Shown: piece by piece, positions 15,298-23,905 of the stretch
Numbering within the stretch: position 1 is the first letter of the stretch
Layout of the letters: each line of letters starts with the position of its first letter
IMG/VR virus record: IMGVR_UViG_3300042350_005031
Location: 1-49,206 of that record
Direction: 5' to 3' (one strand)
Source of the DNA: a virus
Length of the DNA: 49,206 nt
Translations under genes and position numbers: made by a program
Notes under the pieces: generated by a model
What the model saw: only the letters and a program-made list of their open reading frames with translations
What the model was told of the DNA's origin: nothing
Database searches by the model: none

Positions 15298-17024
15298 CCA
15301 CCCCGCCCCCCTACGCGGGGCTCGACGCCCGCCTCGCCGCCGAGTTCCCGCTGCTCGGGCTCGGCCGGGGCGTTCACCGGAACACGCGCGGCCAGCCGCT
15401 CTCGTTCGCGTCGATGCCGTACCTCGTCGAGTTGTGGCGCGACTTCCCGAACCTCGAAGGCGCCGACGCGGTCAAGGCGGTGCAGACCGGGTGGTCGGAG
15501 TTGATGGTCGCGTTCACGCAGGAGCGGAGCGGTTGGGCCGCTCGGTCGGTCACCTACGTCCTGCCGAAAGGCCGGGGCCGCGACGACTTCGTGAAGACGC
15601 GGGTCGACCCGCTCCATCGGATCGTGCCGGAGTACCGCGTCCTGCTCGGCGGCGAGATCGCCGAGGGCTCGACCGAGGCCGAGGGCTCGTCGAACATCCG
15701 TGTGAAGCACTTCGGGAAGGGGTCGCAGCGATACCTCGGCGCGGGCGTGTCGGACGAGTTCGTCGAGTTCTCGACCGACGTCCTGATCGTCGACGAGTAC
15801 GACGAGTGCGTGAACGCCGGCGGCGAGAAGAACCTCGCGCTGGCCGAGAACCGGCTCCGGGCGTCGCCGCACCCGCAGATGTTCCGGCTCGGGAACCCGA
15901 CCCGGCCCGGCTGGGGAATCTCGAAGCTCTACGACGAGGGCGACGGCCGCCGGTGGTTCTGGCGCTGCTCCTGCTGCGGACACCGACAGGTGCTCGCGTG
16001 GGACGTCCACATCGTCGAGCGAACCGACACGGGCGGCTGGATCGCACGGGACGCCGAGCGGAGCGACGACCCGTCGAGGGGTGACGTTCGGCCCGTCTGC
16101 GTGTCCTGCCGCCGGCCGTTCGACCGGCTGGCGAAGGGCGCGGCGTGGGTCGCGGCGAGGCCAGACGCGGGGCGCCGGAGCTACACGATGTCGCGGCTCG
16201 ACGTCCTGTCGCAGAGCCTCCGGGCGTTGATCGTCGAGTGGAACAAGAAGCAGGGCTCGGTCGAGGGTGTGATCCAGTTCCGGCGCGGCGTGCTCGGCGA
16301 AGCGGTGGACGCCGAAGGGTTCAGCGTGTCGGGGACCATGCTGTCGCGCTGCGCCGTCGGCCCGGCGAACGACGCCGTCGGCGGCGAGGGCTACGGCTCT
16401 CGAACGGTCGTCGCCGGCGTGGACGTCGGCAAGGTGCTCAACGTGTTCGTCGACGTGATCGAGAAGTTGCCGGGCGGCAAGGTGACGCGGCGCGCCGCCC
16501 TCGTCGCAGCCGTTGGCTCGTTCGACGCGGCGTGGGACATCCTCGAACGCTACCGGGTGCAGGTCGCCGTGTTCGACGCTGGACCCGAGCGGACGAAGTG
16601 TCAGGAGATACGGGACAAGGCGCGCAACAAGGGCGGCCGGCTCGCCGTGTGGCTGTGCCAGTTCCATCCGGGCGCGAAGTCGGGGGACGAGAAGTATGCG
16701 ATGAAGCTCGACCGGTCGTCGCGGATCGTGACGGTCGACCGGACGCAACTGCTCGACACGGTGTTCGAGGAGATCGCAGCCGGCCCGGCCGAGCGCGTGT
16801 TCCCCGGCGACGTCGAGGCGGTCGAAGGGTTCGTGCGGCAGATGAAGGCGCCGGTGCGGACGCTGTCCGAGAAGCGCGACCGGTACGTCTGGACCGAGGG
16901 GTCGGCGCCCGACCACTACTTCCTCGCCAACGGATACGCGCGGGTCGCCTACGACCTGCTCAACCGGGGCGCTCGCTTCGTGGTGGTCGGAGATCGAGAA
17001 GCCGAGGACGGCGGGGACGGGTGA
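15294..17024 (+). CDS. terL: Terminase large subunit, lambda GpA type
   Basis: 576 residues. The ATPase pumps DNA into the prohead and the nuclease domain cuts it. The N-terminal deviant Walker A K-A-V-Q-T-G-W-S-E is at 61-69, with its Lys at the front rather than after the Gly, as in GpA-like terminases. Walker B V-L-I-V-D-E-Y-D-E-C is near 163-172. A zinc-finger-like insert follows (C-S-C-C-G-H-R-Q and C-V-S-C-R-R-P-F, about 225-285), as in this family. The RNase-H-like nuclease begins at V-A-G-V-D-V-G-K near 380, and V-F-D-A-G-P-E near 425 holds a second acidic residue. GTG start overlaps the preceding gene. Confident for family; end type (cos or pac) cannot be told. Confidence 0.93.
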   Translation: MTTPPPYAGLDARLAAEFPLLGLGRGVHRNTRGQPLSFASMPYLVELWRDFPNLEGADAVKAVQTGWSELMVAFTQERSGWAARSVTYVLPKGRGRDDFVKTRVDPLHRIVPEYRVLLGGEIAEGSTEAEGSSNIRVKHFGKGSQRYLGAGVSDEFVEFSTDVLIVDEYDECVNAGGEKNLALAENRLRASPHPQMFRLGNPTRPGWGISKLYDEGDGRRWFWRCSCCGHRQVLAWDVHIVERTDTGGWIARDAERSDDPSRGDVRPVCVSCRRPFDRLAKGAAWVAARPDAGRRSYTMSRLDVLSQSLRALIVEWNKKQGSVEGVIQFRRGVLGEAVDAEGFSVSGTMLSRCAVGPANDAVGGEGYGSRTVVAGVDVGKVLNVFVDVIEKLPGGKVTRRAALVAAVGSFDAAWDILERYRVQVAVFDAGPERTKCQEIRDKARNKGGRLAVWLCQFHPGAKSGDEKYAMKLDRSSRIVTVDRTQLLDTVFEEIAAGPAERVFPGDVEAVEGFVRQMKAPVRTLSEKRDRYVWTEGSAPDHYFLANGYARVAYDLLNRGARFVVVGDREAEDGGDG

Positions 17025-17059
17025 CGCCCGTTACCTCGGTGTCGAGGGCGACAAGATGA
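17021..17059 (+). CDS. 12-codon mini-ORF bridging terminase and next gene
   Basis: GTG at 17021 overlaps the terminase TGA; the frame reads M-T-P-V-T-S-V-S-R-A-T-R and ends TGA 17057-17059, overlapping the ATG of the next gene at 17056. It is probably a translational relay rather than a functional peptide. Confidence 0.25.
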   Translation: MTPVTSVSRATR

Positions 17060-17229
17060 ACGGGTACGGAAGCGACAACTACCCGCCGGGCTGCGACGGC
17101 CCGCCGGCCGAGTGGGACGAGGAGGACGACGACGTGGTCGGCGCCTCAACGCTGCGCGACGAGATCGAATGTGGCGAGGACTTCAACTGCGCGTGCGCCG
17201 CGTGCGCGGCCGAGGCGGTGTCGCCGTGA
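17056..17229 (+). CDS. 57-residue acidic Cys-rich protein
   Basis: ATG at 17056 overlaps the mini-ORF stop. N-terminus M-N-G-Y-G-S-D-N-Y-P-P-G-C-D-G, an acidic centre (W-D-E-E-D-D-D), and C-G-E-D-F-N-C-A-C-A-A-C-A at the end, giving four closely spaced cysteines suited to zinc or iron-sulfur binding. Similar short Y-G-S-D-x-Y-P-P-G proteins occur near structural genes of other phages; their role is unknown to me. The stop overlaps the next GTG. Confidence 0.6.
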   Translation: MNGYGSDNYPPGCDGPPAEWDEEDDDVVGASTLRDEIECGEDFNCACAACAAEAVSP

Positions 17230-17432
17230 CGCCGCTCACCCGCGAGCCGTTCGCGTCGTGGTCGGCCGCCTACGACCGCGCGAAGGCGATGTGCGAGACG
17301 GCCGCCTACATCGGGCGCGAGCCTGACTGGCCGGACATCGACAAGGCCGGCGCGCTCAACGCGACGGAGCGCAGCGAGATTCGGCGGGCCGCGGTTGCCC
17401 GAGTGGCGGCCAAGGCCGCGGGGGCGCCGTGA
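17226..17432 (+). CDS. Small helical protein of unknown function
   Basis: 68 residues from GTG 17226 (GTGA overlap). Predicted as two helices (W-S-A-A-Y-D-R-A-K-A-M-C-E-T-A and R-S-E-I-R-R-A-A-V-A-R-V-A-A-K-A). No motif. Coupled on both sides. Confidence 0.55.
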   Translation: MTPLTREPFASWSAAYDRAKAMCETAAYIGREPDWPDIDKAGALNATERSEIRRAAVARVAAKAAGAP

Positions 17433-17626
17433 GCGACCCGACGAAGGCGCAGGTCGAGGCGCTCGGCCGCAGGGCTCCGGATGCCCGGCCGGACGAGATC
17501 GGGTTCGCTGCGCGCAACCTCCTGCTCGCCGCCCGCGAGGAACTCGACGACCTCGGCGGGAGCCTGCCGCACGTCACCGAGTTGATCTGGAAGATCGACG
17601 CCCTGCTCGCCGGGCACAAGCCGTGA
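17429..17626 (+). CDS. Small helical protein of unknown function
   Basis: 65 residues from GTG 17429 (GTGA overlap). The sequence is amphipathic helical throughout (A-A-R-N-L-L-L-A-A-R-E-E-L-D-D-L), without Cys. Part of the coupled chain between terminase and portal; small genes here are often packaging or portal accessories, but no similarity supports that. Confidence 0.55.
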   Translation: MSDPTKAQVEALGRRAPDARPDEIGFAARNLLLAAREELDDLGGSLPHVTELIWKIDALLAGHKP

Positions 17627-18003
17627 GCGGCGACTACGGGTTCACCGTGACCGCGGCTGGGTCGCCCAAGGACTGCAACAGTGGGCACCGAAAGGACAAG
17701 CCGGTAATCCTGCTGTCCGGCGGCTCGCGCGCGCACTACGGCGTCGTGATCGGCGTCGAGTGCCGGCTCGTCGCCGACCCTGCCTCGCCGCTGAAGTTCT
17801 CGGGGATCGGCGAACTGCTCCCGATGCCGCGGCGCGACGTCAACGAGGCCGAGCGCGAGGGCGACCGCTGGGTCGTGCTCGAACCCGTCGACAAGGCGAC
17901 GCCGTGGCCGAAGGAGTTGTTCGCCGAGCAGGTTCGGCTCGAATACGACCCGGTCGTGCTTGCGGCGGCGCAGGCGCGCCACGCGAGGCCGCGGAGCGGG
18001 TAG
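17623..18003 (+). CDS. Unknown protein before portal
   Basis: 126 residues from GTG 17623 (GTGA overlap). Mostly beta: F-T-V-T-A-A-G-S, V-I-L-L-S-G-G-S-R-A-H-Y-G-V-V-I-G-V, R-W-V-V-L-E-P-V. No active-site motif. It ends 20 bp before the promoter of the portal gene and closes the chain that began with terminase. Confidence 0.6.
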   Translation: MSGDYGFTVTAAGSPKDCNSGHRKDKPVILLSGGSRAHYGVVIGVECRLVADPASPLKFSGIGELLPMPRRDVNEAEREGDRWVVLEPVDKATPWPKELFAEQVRLEYDPVVLAAAQARHARPRSG

Positions 18004-18020
18004 TTCGGCCGCCGCCGTGC

Positions 18021-18043
18021 TACCGTGGCCGAACGCCACGGAG
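18021..18043 (+). promoter_or_regulatory. Portal promoter and ribosome-site hairpin
   Basis: TGC-TACCGT (extended -10) at 18018-18026. CGTGGC (18024-18029) pairs with GCCACG (18035-18040) around CGAAC, and the stem ends on the first G of GGAG (18040-18043). Transcripts starting here would lack the 5' arm, whereas read-through transcripts would carry the whole hairpin. Confidence 0.5.
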
Positions 18044-18048
18044 CCGCG

Positions 18049-21000
18049 ATGTCCCGAGCCGCCATGACCAGCCCGACCGTCAACCTCGCGAAGCGGGGCG
18101 GCGACGTCGTTCCGTTCCCCGCGTCGAACGGCGCCCGCCTCTCGCAGTGGGGGGCGTGGGGCGACGCCGGCGAGGCGCTCGAACGCGCCCGGCGCGGGCA
18201 CGCTCCCGGCTTCGTCGGGATGTCCGCGGCCGGGCGAATCTTCCCGGTCAGCACGATCCTCTCGCAGCGGCTGCTCACGCCGATGCAGGCGTGGCGAATC
18301 TACACCACGAGCCCCGACGTTCGGTTCTGCGTCGACTCGATCGTGCGCCGGGTGGCGACGTGGGACTGGCGGATCGTGCCGACGGTCGACCCGCGAGACA
18401 AGCGATACGAGACGCTCGCCAGCGTCGCGGCCGACACGACCGCGTGGCTCGCCGCGCCGAACCTCGACGGGCTGACGTGGCAGGAGGTCTGGACCGAGGT
18501 CGGCATCGACCTGCTCGTCCACGACGCGGGCGCGCTCGAACTGGTCGCCGGCAAGGGCGGGGTTCTGGAGGAGGTCGCGCCGCTCCCCGGCCGCGAGGTC
18601 TACCCGCGCGTCAACGAATACAACCGCACGATCGAGTACGTCCAAGACCCGATGGGCTACGCGACCGCCGGCTCCGGGTACGCCGGCGGGAGCGACACGG
18701 CGGGCACGCCGGTCGTCCGGTTCGACCCGCAGGAAGTGCTCTACCTCCGGCTGTTCCCGAACACGACCGGGCCGCTCGGCCTGCCGCTGATCGAATCGTG
18801 CTTGAACGAGGTCGTGTCGGTCCTGCTTGCGTCCGAGCAGGCGATGTCGCTCCTCGACGCGAACGAGATTCCGCCCGGCCTGCTCGTGCTTGGCGGCATC
18901 GCCGGGGACGCGCTGGAGGTGGCGAAGTCGGACCTGCAGCGCATGAAGGGGCGCGAGGGGAAGCTCCGCGTGATCGGCGGCGAGCACGGGGCGGTCGACG
19001 CGAAGTGGCTCGAACTGCGCCGGGCGATCCTCGGCGTGGAGATGAAGTCGATCGTCGACGAGGCGCGCCGTGCGATCTGGCGCACGTTCGGGATCATGCC
19101 GATCGAGGCCGGCGTGACCGACAACACGCCGCGCGCGGTGGGCGAGGTCATGGCCGAAATGTCGAACTCGCACCTCCTGCGGCCGATCCTCGAACTGCTC
19201 GCGGGCAAGGTGAACGCGCGCCTGCTGCCGAGGGTCGTCGCGCCGCGGTTCGCCAAGCTCCTGCGGTTCGAGTTCGACTTCGACCAGAAGCTGAAGCCGG
19301 ACGAGGCCGCCAAGCAGCGCGACTCCAAGCTCGGCGCGGTCAAGGTCGGCGCCATGACCCTGAACGAGTGGCGCGCGTCCGAGCGCCTGCCGCTCTACGG
19401 CGCCGAGGGCGACGTCCCGATGATCTTCGGCTCCGACGGCACGCTCCGGCGGCTGGTCGACGCGGTCGTGGAGCCGGTCAAGGCCGAGGTGCCGCCAGCC
19501 GAAGGGTCGGGCGAGGCCGGCGGCGGGAACGGTGGGCCGGGCGACGTCGAGGACGAGCCGGACCCCGAACCGCCGAAGGGCGGCAAGGGGAAGGGCGAAG
19601 GGGGCGGGGTCAAGGACACCGACGGCGAGACGGGCGAGGACGGCGAGGCCGCGGCGCCCGGCAAGAGGTCGAGCCGGGCCGAGGCGCACGTCCACGGGCT
19701 CGGTTGCCGACACGACCACGCGCCCGACGTCCGGACATGGCCGAACCCGGAGAACGACCTGCCGAGCGACTGGCAACCGGAGGGCCGGTTCAAGGGGCTG
19801 CGGACGATCGACCTTCCCGAAGCCGCACGCCAGATCGTAGCCTACCGGGACGCGGTGCTCCCGCGCTACCGGGACGCCTCCGCTGCGATCGCCGAGGCGG
19901 TCGCCCGCCACCACGAGCCGGGCAGCGAGGCGCGCGACGACGCCGAGGCCTCCCGCAAGGCGGTGGACGGCGCGCTTGCCAAGCTGCGGTCGACGTGGTC
20001 CGCGTCGACCGAGTCGATCTACGTCGACGCGGCGAAGGCCGGGCGCACGGCCGCCGCGTCGTGGACCGAGGGCTCGTCGCCCGACCTCGCCGCCGCCGCT
20101 GTGGCTGGGCGGGAGTACCACGAGAAGGCGATCGGCTACTTGACCGCGCAGGGCGGGCTCCTCGAAACGATGGGCGCGCTCGCCGAGATCGCAATCGCCC
20201 GGCTCGACGGCGCCGCCATGCCGGCGCGCTCGGCGATCGCCCGCGCCGAGGGCGAGGACGAGGCCGAGTCGTCCCTGTTCGACGACCTGCTGGCCTCCAT
20301 CGGAACCGCCATCGGGGCCGAACTGCTCGCGTCGTTGATCTCAGCCCTGACGGCTTCGAAGAAGCCGACCAGCGCCGCCGCCATGCTCGCGGCGCTCGGG
20401 CCGGCCAGCACCAAGGCCGAGGCCGAGGCCGCGCTCGCCGCCGTGCTCGGCGCGCAGGCCAATCGGATCGACAACTGGTCGGGCAAGGTGGTCGACCTGA
20501 CCACGAAGCAGGCGTCGGCGCAGGCAACCGAGGACGCCAACCGGCGCAACGCCGACCCGAACCGGAACCCGGAGGACCCGGCCGAGTCGTGGTTCATCGA
20601 GAACGTGGACGCCGGCGGCCGTGACGAGTGCGACGAGTGCTTCGACGAGTCGCGCAAGGGGTTCGTCGCGGTTGCGTCGGTGACGTCGTGGCCGGGCGAG
20701 CGCGTCTGCGAGGGCCGGTGCCGTTGCGTGGCCGTCTGGCACACGGCGGCCGAGGTCGCGGCCGGGACCGCCGTGTCGCTCGCCGCCAACGGCAGGGCCG
20801 GCGACGCCGCGCCGAACACGCGGGCGGACAAGTACGCCGACATCGACTTCTCGCCGCCGGCCGGCGTTCGAGCCGAGTGCCGCAAGGGCGTGGACTGGTA
20901 CGAGGCCGGCGAGGGCGGCGACGGGCTGAAGCCTGAGACGGTTCGCTGGGCGCGCAAGTTGCGCGACGGTGACGACATCACGCCCGCGAAGGCCCGCAAG

Positions 21001-21183
21001 ATGCGGGCGTGGCTCGCTCGCCACGAGGTCGACAAGGACGGAACCGGGTTCTCGCCGGGCGAGGACGGATACCCGTCGCCCGGCCGTGTGGCGTGGGCGT
21101 TGTGGGGCGGCGACCCCGCGGTCGGCTGGTCCTCGAAGCTCGTCGACCGAATGGGCGCGGCCGACGACGGAGGGGCCGAATAG
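18049..21183 (+). CDS. Portal protein fused to MuF-like domain and a C-terminal phage domain
   Basis: 1044 residues. The portal part (about 1-450) contains the DNA-channel vertex protein: W-R-I-Y-T-T-S-P-D-V-R-F-C-V-D-S-I-V-R-R (split by short turns), V-L-Y-L-R-L-F-P-N and W-R-T-F-G-I-M-P. An acidic Gly/Lys-rich linker (about 480-550) leads to a helical region, then a MuF/gp7-like C-terminal motif with C-D-E-C-F-D and C-E-G-R-C-R-C near 855-900. Residues about 930-1040 form a further small domain (F-S-P-P-A-G-V-R-A-E, R-H-E-V-D-K-D-G-x-G-F) often found as a module in phage head proteins. ATG 18049 has GGAG at good spacing; a GTG at 18025 is possible but lacks a site. Normally portal and MuF are separate genes. 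Confidence 0.88.
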   Translation: MSRAAMTSPTVNLAKRGGDVVPFPASNGARLSQWGAWGDAGEALERARRGHAPGFVGMSAAGRIFPVSTILSQRLLTPMQAWRIYTTSPDVRFCVDSIVRRVATWDWRIVPTVDPRDKRYETLASVAADTTAWLAAPNLDGLTWQEVWTEVGIDLLVHDAGALELVAGKGGVLEEVAPLPGREVYPRVNEYNRTIEYVQDPMGYATAGSGYAGGSDTAGTPVVRFDPQEVLYLRLFPNTTGPLGLPLIESCLNEVVSVLLASEQAMSLLDANEIPPGLLVLGGIAGDALEVAKSDLQRMKGREGKLRVIGGEHGAVDAKWLELRRAILGVEMKSIVDEARRAIWRTFGIMPIEAGVTDNTPRAVGEVMAEMSNSHLLRPILELLAGKVNARLLPRVVAPRFAKLLRFEFDFDQKLKPDEAAKQRDSKLGAVKVGAMTLNEWRASERLPLYGAEGDVPMIFGSDGTLRRLVDAVVEPVKAEVPPAEGSGEAGGGNGGPGDVEDEPDPEPPKGGKGKGEGGGVKDTDGETGEDGEAAAPGKRSSRAEAHVHGLGCRHDHAPDVRTWPNPENDLPSDWQPEGRFKGLRTIDLPEAARQIVAYRDAVLPRYRDASAAIAEAVARHHEPGSEARDDAEASRKAVDGALAKLRSTWSASTESIYVDAAKAGRTAAASWTEGSSPDLAAAAVAGREYHEKAIGYLTAQGGLLETMGALAEIAIARLDGAAMPARSAIARAEGEDEAESSLFDDLLASIGTAIGAELLASLISALTASKKPTSAAAMLAALGPASTKAEAEAALAAVLGAQANRIDNWSGKVVDLTTKQASAQATEDANRRNADPNRNPEDPAESWFIENVDAGGRDECDECFDESRKGFVAVASVTSWPGERVCEGRCRCVAVWHTAAEVAAGTAVSLAANGRAGDAAPNTRADKYADIDFSPPAGVRAECRKGVDWYEAGEGGDGLKPETVRWARKLRDGDDITPAKARKMRAWLARHEVDKDGTGFSPGEDGYPSPGRVAWALWGGDPAVGWSSKLVDRMGAADDGGAE

Positions 21184-21215
21184 CCGCCGGGCTTGCGCCG
21201 CAGCGCCTCCGCTGC

Positions 21216-21221
21216 TACCCT
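21216..21221 (+). promoter_or_regulatory. Extended -10 before protease/scaffold gene
   Basis: TGC-TACCCT at 21213-21221, 73 bp before the protease ATG, in a 111-bp gap that otherwise holds only the AGGAG site at 21285-21289. It matches the recurring promoter type of this window. Confidence 0.5.
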
Positions 21222-21294
21222 TCGGGAAACCAGCGGAACGACCGCCCATCGAGGCGCCCGCGAACCACCAGACCGGCAACGGTCAGGAGTCGCC

Positions 21295-22830
21295 ATGTCG
21301 CTTTCCCTCGCGTCCGTCGCCGCGCCCGACCTCACGCAGCCGGCCGAGATCGTCGACGGGCGCCGCACCTACCTCGTGCGCGCTCGTGTCCCGTTCGCGT
21401 TCTCCGCGCTCCTGACCGACGCTCGGGTCGAGGCCGCGGTCCGCGCGCCGCTGCCGACGATCGACGACGAGGGCGAGGGGCCGACCGACCCGACGAACCC
21501 CGGCGAGCAGAAGATCGTGACGAAGGCCGACGGCGAGGGCATGGCCGCCGAGGAGGACGACACCGATCCCGCGACCGGCGAGGGCGGCGAGATGATGCTG
21601 TACGGCGTCGCGTCCTCGACCGGCGTCGACACCTACGGCACCGAAATGTCGAAGCGCGCGCTCGACGGCATGGCCGAGCAGTTCTCGTCCGGCGAGGTCT
21701 GCTACCTGCCCGCGCACCCGTCGTGGAGCGGCAACGGCGGCGAGTGGGACTCCGTGATCGGCTACGTCACGAAGGGCGAGGTCGTGTCGTCCGCGGTCGA
21801 GAACGCGGCTGCTGCCACCGAGCCCGGCTTCGCCCTGCGCGTCGCGGTCGCCCTCGACGCCGACGCGCCGATGGCCGAGCGGCTGGCGAAGATGATCGGC
21901 CGCAAGAAGAAGGTCGGCCAGTCGATCGGAGGCTGGTTCACCGAGCTTCGGTACATCTACGCCGCCGACGCCGGCGAGTGGGACCCTCCGGAGCGCGTGA
22001 TCATCGAGGGCGTGGAACTCGACCACCTTGCCGCCACGCGCCGCCCGTCGAACGGGGACTCGTGGATCGACGGGATGCGCTCTGCGATCTCCGCGTCGCA
22101 CGACTCCGCGGTGGCCCGCGCCAAGGCCGCCGCGCCGAAGGTCGTCGCCGCCGAGGTCGAGCCGACCCCTGAACCCGTCGCGGCCGAGCCCGCTGACGAA
22201 CGAAACAATGCCGTACCCCTTGACACCGAGAACGCGCCGCGTCACGATTCGGATGACGACGCGGGAAGCGAAGGCCAGCGAGCCTCTCCCGGTGCCACGG
22301 ACGGCGACGTGCCTTCCACCAACACCGAGGAACTCAACATGACCCCCGAAGCTCTCCGCGCCCTCCTGACCGAGTCGCTCGCCCCCATCGCCGCCCGTCT
22401 CGACGCCGTCGAGGCCCGGACCGCCGTCGCCACGCCTCCGGGCGCCCGCGTCGCCGACCCGGTTGCCTCCCCGGTCGCCGATCCCAACGCCACCGAGGTC
22501 GCCGCGCTCCGCGCCCGCCTCGCGGCCTCCGAGGCCCGGACCGCCGAGCGGTACTTCGGCCGCAAGGGCCACGCTGGCGCCGGCTCCTTCGACCGCGCCG
22601 TGATCGAGGGCGTCGCCGAGCAGGTGGTCGAGCAGGCTCCCGCCCTCGCCGCCGTGGTCCGCTCCAAGGGCTTCGTCGACCGTCGGTCGGTGTCGCACTA
22701 CGGCGCCACCATCGAGGAGCAGGTGTCGATGCGCGCTGCGCTCGAATCCGACCTGCACGCGCTGATCAACAGCGCCGTCGACGAGGGCGTGATCCGCGAG
22801 CCCGACTCCGACGTCGGCTCGTGGTCCTGA
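21295..22830 (+). CDS. Head maturation protease with C-terminal scaffold region
   Basis: 511 residues. Residues about 100-270 look like an HK97-type (S78 or XkdF-like) prohead protease: M-L-Y-G-V-A-S-S-T-G-V-D, A-H-P-S-W with probable catalytic H141, and K-V-G-Q-S-I-G-G-W with probable nucleophile S210. A long acidic linker (about 290-345) with unusual codon choice follows. The last 163 residues are helical with L-R-A-R-L-A-A-S-E-A-R-T-A coiled-coil character, typical of scaffolding. ATG 21295 has AGGAG six bases upstream. The protease would cleave the scaffold after capsid assembly. It precedes the capsid gene by 33 bp, the expected order. Confidence 0.85.
   Translation: MSLSLASVAAPDLTQPAEIVDGRRTYLVRARVPFAFSALLTDARVEAAVRAPLPTIDDEGEGPTDPTNPGEQKIVTKADGEGMAAEEDDTDPATGEGGEMMLYGVASSTGVDTYGTEMSKRALDGMAEQFSSGEVCYLPAHPSWSGNGGEWDSVIGYVTKGEVVSSAVENAAAATEPGFALRVAVALDADAPMAERLAKMIGRKKKVGQSIGGWFTELRYIYAADAGEWDPPERVIIEGVELDHLAATRRPSNGDSWIDGMRSAISASHDSAVARAKAAAPKVVAAEVEPTPEPVAAEPADERNNAVPLDTENAPRHDSDDDAGSEGQRASPGATDGDVPSTNTEELNMTPEALRALLTESLAPIAARLDAVEARTAVATPPGARVADPVASPVADPNATEVAALRARLAASEARTAERYFGRKGHAGAGSFDRAVIEGVAEQVVEQAPALAAVVRSKGFVDRRSVSHYGATIEEQVSMRAALESDLHALINSAVDEGVIREPDSDVGSWS
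22339..22830 (+). CDS. Nested in-frame scaffold protein (internal start)
   Basis: ATG 22339 lies in frame inside the protease gene, eight bases after GAGG (22327-22330), exactly where the linker ends. It would yield a separate 163-residue helical protein, M-T-P-E-A-L-R-A-L-L-T-E-S-L. Lambda C/Nu3 and related phages make their scaffold this way. The internal start is inferred from the ribosome site and domain border. Confidence 0.6.
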   Translation: MTPEALRALLTESLAPIAARLDAVEARTAVATPPGARVADPVASPVADPNATEVAALRARLAASEARTAERYFGRKGHAGAGSFDRAVIEGVAEQVVEQAPALAAVVRSKGFVDRRSVSHYGATIEEQVSMRAALESDLHALINSAVDEGVIREPDSDVGSWS

Positions 22831-22863
22831 TCCAAACCAACTTCCACACTTCAGGAGCCTGCC

Positions 22864-23844
22864 ATGTCCCTCGATCAAATCTGGGCCGATCTCGACCCCC
22901 GCCGTCGCGCCGCCCTTCAGCGCACCCTCAACTCGTCCGGCGCCGGCTCCGTCCTGCTCCAGCCGAACGTCAACAAGATCGTCCAGCAGCTTTCGCTTCG
23001 GATGCTCGGCGTCCAGTCCACGCTCGACCGCAAGCCGGGCAGCGGACAGGCCGCGCTGATCAACCGTCGCACGCCCGGCACGACCGGCGGCGCTTGGGTC
23101 GCTGACACCGACTCGGGGACGGAGGAGACGGGCACCTACGCACAGGCGACCTTCACCTACCGCACCCTGCTCACCAAGGGCACCGTCACCCGCAAGCTGC
23201 AGGCCACCGGCCGCACCTACGGCGACGTGCTCGCGACCGAGATGGTGAACAAGGCCGAGGACTTCGCGAACCTCCTCGAAAGCGCGCTCCTGATCGGCGA
23301 CAACGCGGCGAGCGCGAACCAGATCAGCGGCCTGCTGACCCTGATCAACGCCGTCGCCGGGCAGGTCGTCGCGAACAGCACGCTCTCGGCGGGCTCCGCG
23401 CTCGTCCTGAGCAAGCTCGACGAGGCGATCGACGTGGTGCGCGGCGCGGGCAACCGTTCCGACCTCCGCATCTACGGCTCGCAGGCCGGGCTTCGGAAGC
23501 TGAACGCGGCCCTGCAGGCGCAGCAGCAGTTCGTCAACATGACCGAGATCGCCGGCGGCTTCCGCGTGAAGACCTACGACGGCATCCCGCTCGTGCCGAC
23601 GACCTCGATGCCCGACAACCTGACGTGGAGCGGCTCCAGCCAGACCGCGTTCTCGGGCGGCACCACGACCTCGCTCGTGATCGTGAACACCCGGTACTGC
23701 TGGATCGAGGAACTCACCCCGATGTCGGTGCTCCCGCTCGCCAAGACCACGAGCCAGAACGACGCCTTCGAAATGTTCGTCGATCTGGCCTTGGTTTTGG
23801 CAAACTCCAAGGGAGCTTCCATCTTGGGCGGTATCTCGGTCTAA
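22864..23844 (+). CDS. Major capsid protein, HK97 fold
   Basis: 326 residues, directly after the protease/scaffold gene. N-terminal L-D-Q-I-W-A-D-L-D-P; a long N-arm; then a beta-rich E-loop region (A-Q-A-T-F-T-Y-R-T-L-L-T-K-G-T-V), the spine-like helix A-E-D-F-A-N-L-L-E-S-A-L-L-I-G-D near 135-150, and the A-domain end with G-I-P-L-V-P-T-T-S-M-P near 240. A-L-V-L-S-K-L-D-E-A-I-D-V-V-R resembles the P-domain helix of encapsulin-like capsids. The ribosome site CAGGAG precedes ATG 22864. No extra Ig-like domain is present. Identification rests on position and fold pattern. Confidence 0.88.
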   Translation: MSLDQIWADLDPRRRAALQRTLNSSGAGSVLLQPNVNKIVQQLSLRMLGVQSTLDRKPGSGQAALINRRTPGTTGGAWVADTDSGTEETGTYAQATFTYRTLLTKGTVTRKLQATGRTYGDVLATEMVNKAEDFANLLESALLIGDNAASANQISGLLTLINAVAGQVVANSTLSAGSALVLSKLDEAIDVVRGAGNRSDLRIYGSQAGLRKLNAALQAQQQFVNMTEIAGGFRVKTYDGIPLVPTTSMPDNLTWSGSSQTAFSGGTTTSLVIVNTRYCWIEELTPMSVLPLAKTTSQNDAFEMFVDLALVLANSKGASILGGISV

Positions 23845-23905
23845 ACCGCGCCGAACCGCTCGACGTTCGACAGTGGCCGGTATACAACCTCTCTCGGAGG
23901 TTCGT

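Noticed and set aside
15474-15500. A missing Walker A lysine as evidence of a dead terminase
   Set aside because: GpA-like terminases use a deviant motif with the Lys at its front, which is present (K61 before A-V-Q-T-G).
17356-20121. A 921-codon open frame on the - strand opposite the portal gene
   Set aside because: High-GC third-position bias keeps the antisense frame open. It is Arg/Val/Asp-rich with no domain, and the + strand has convincing portal and accessory genes.
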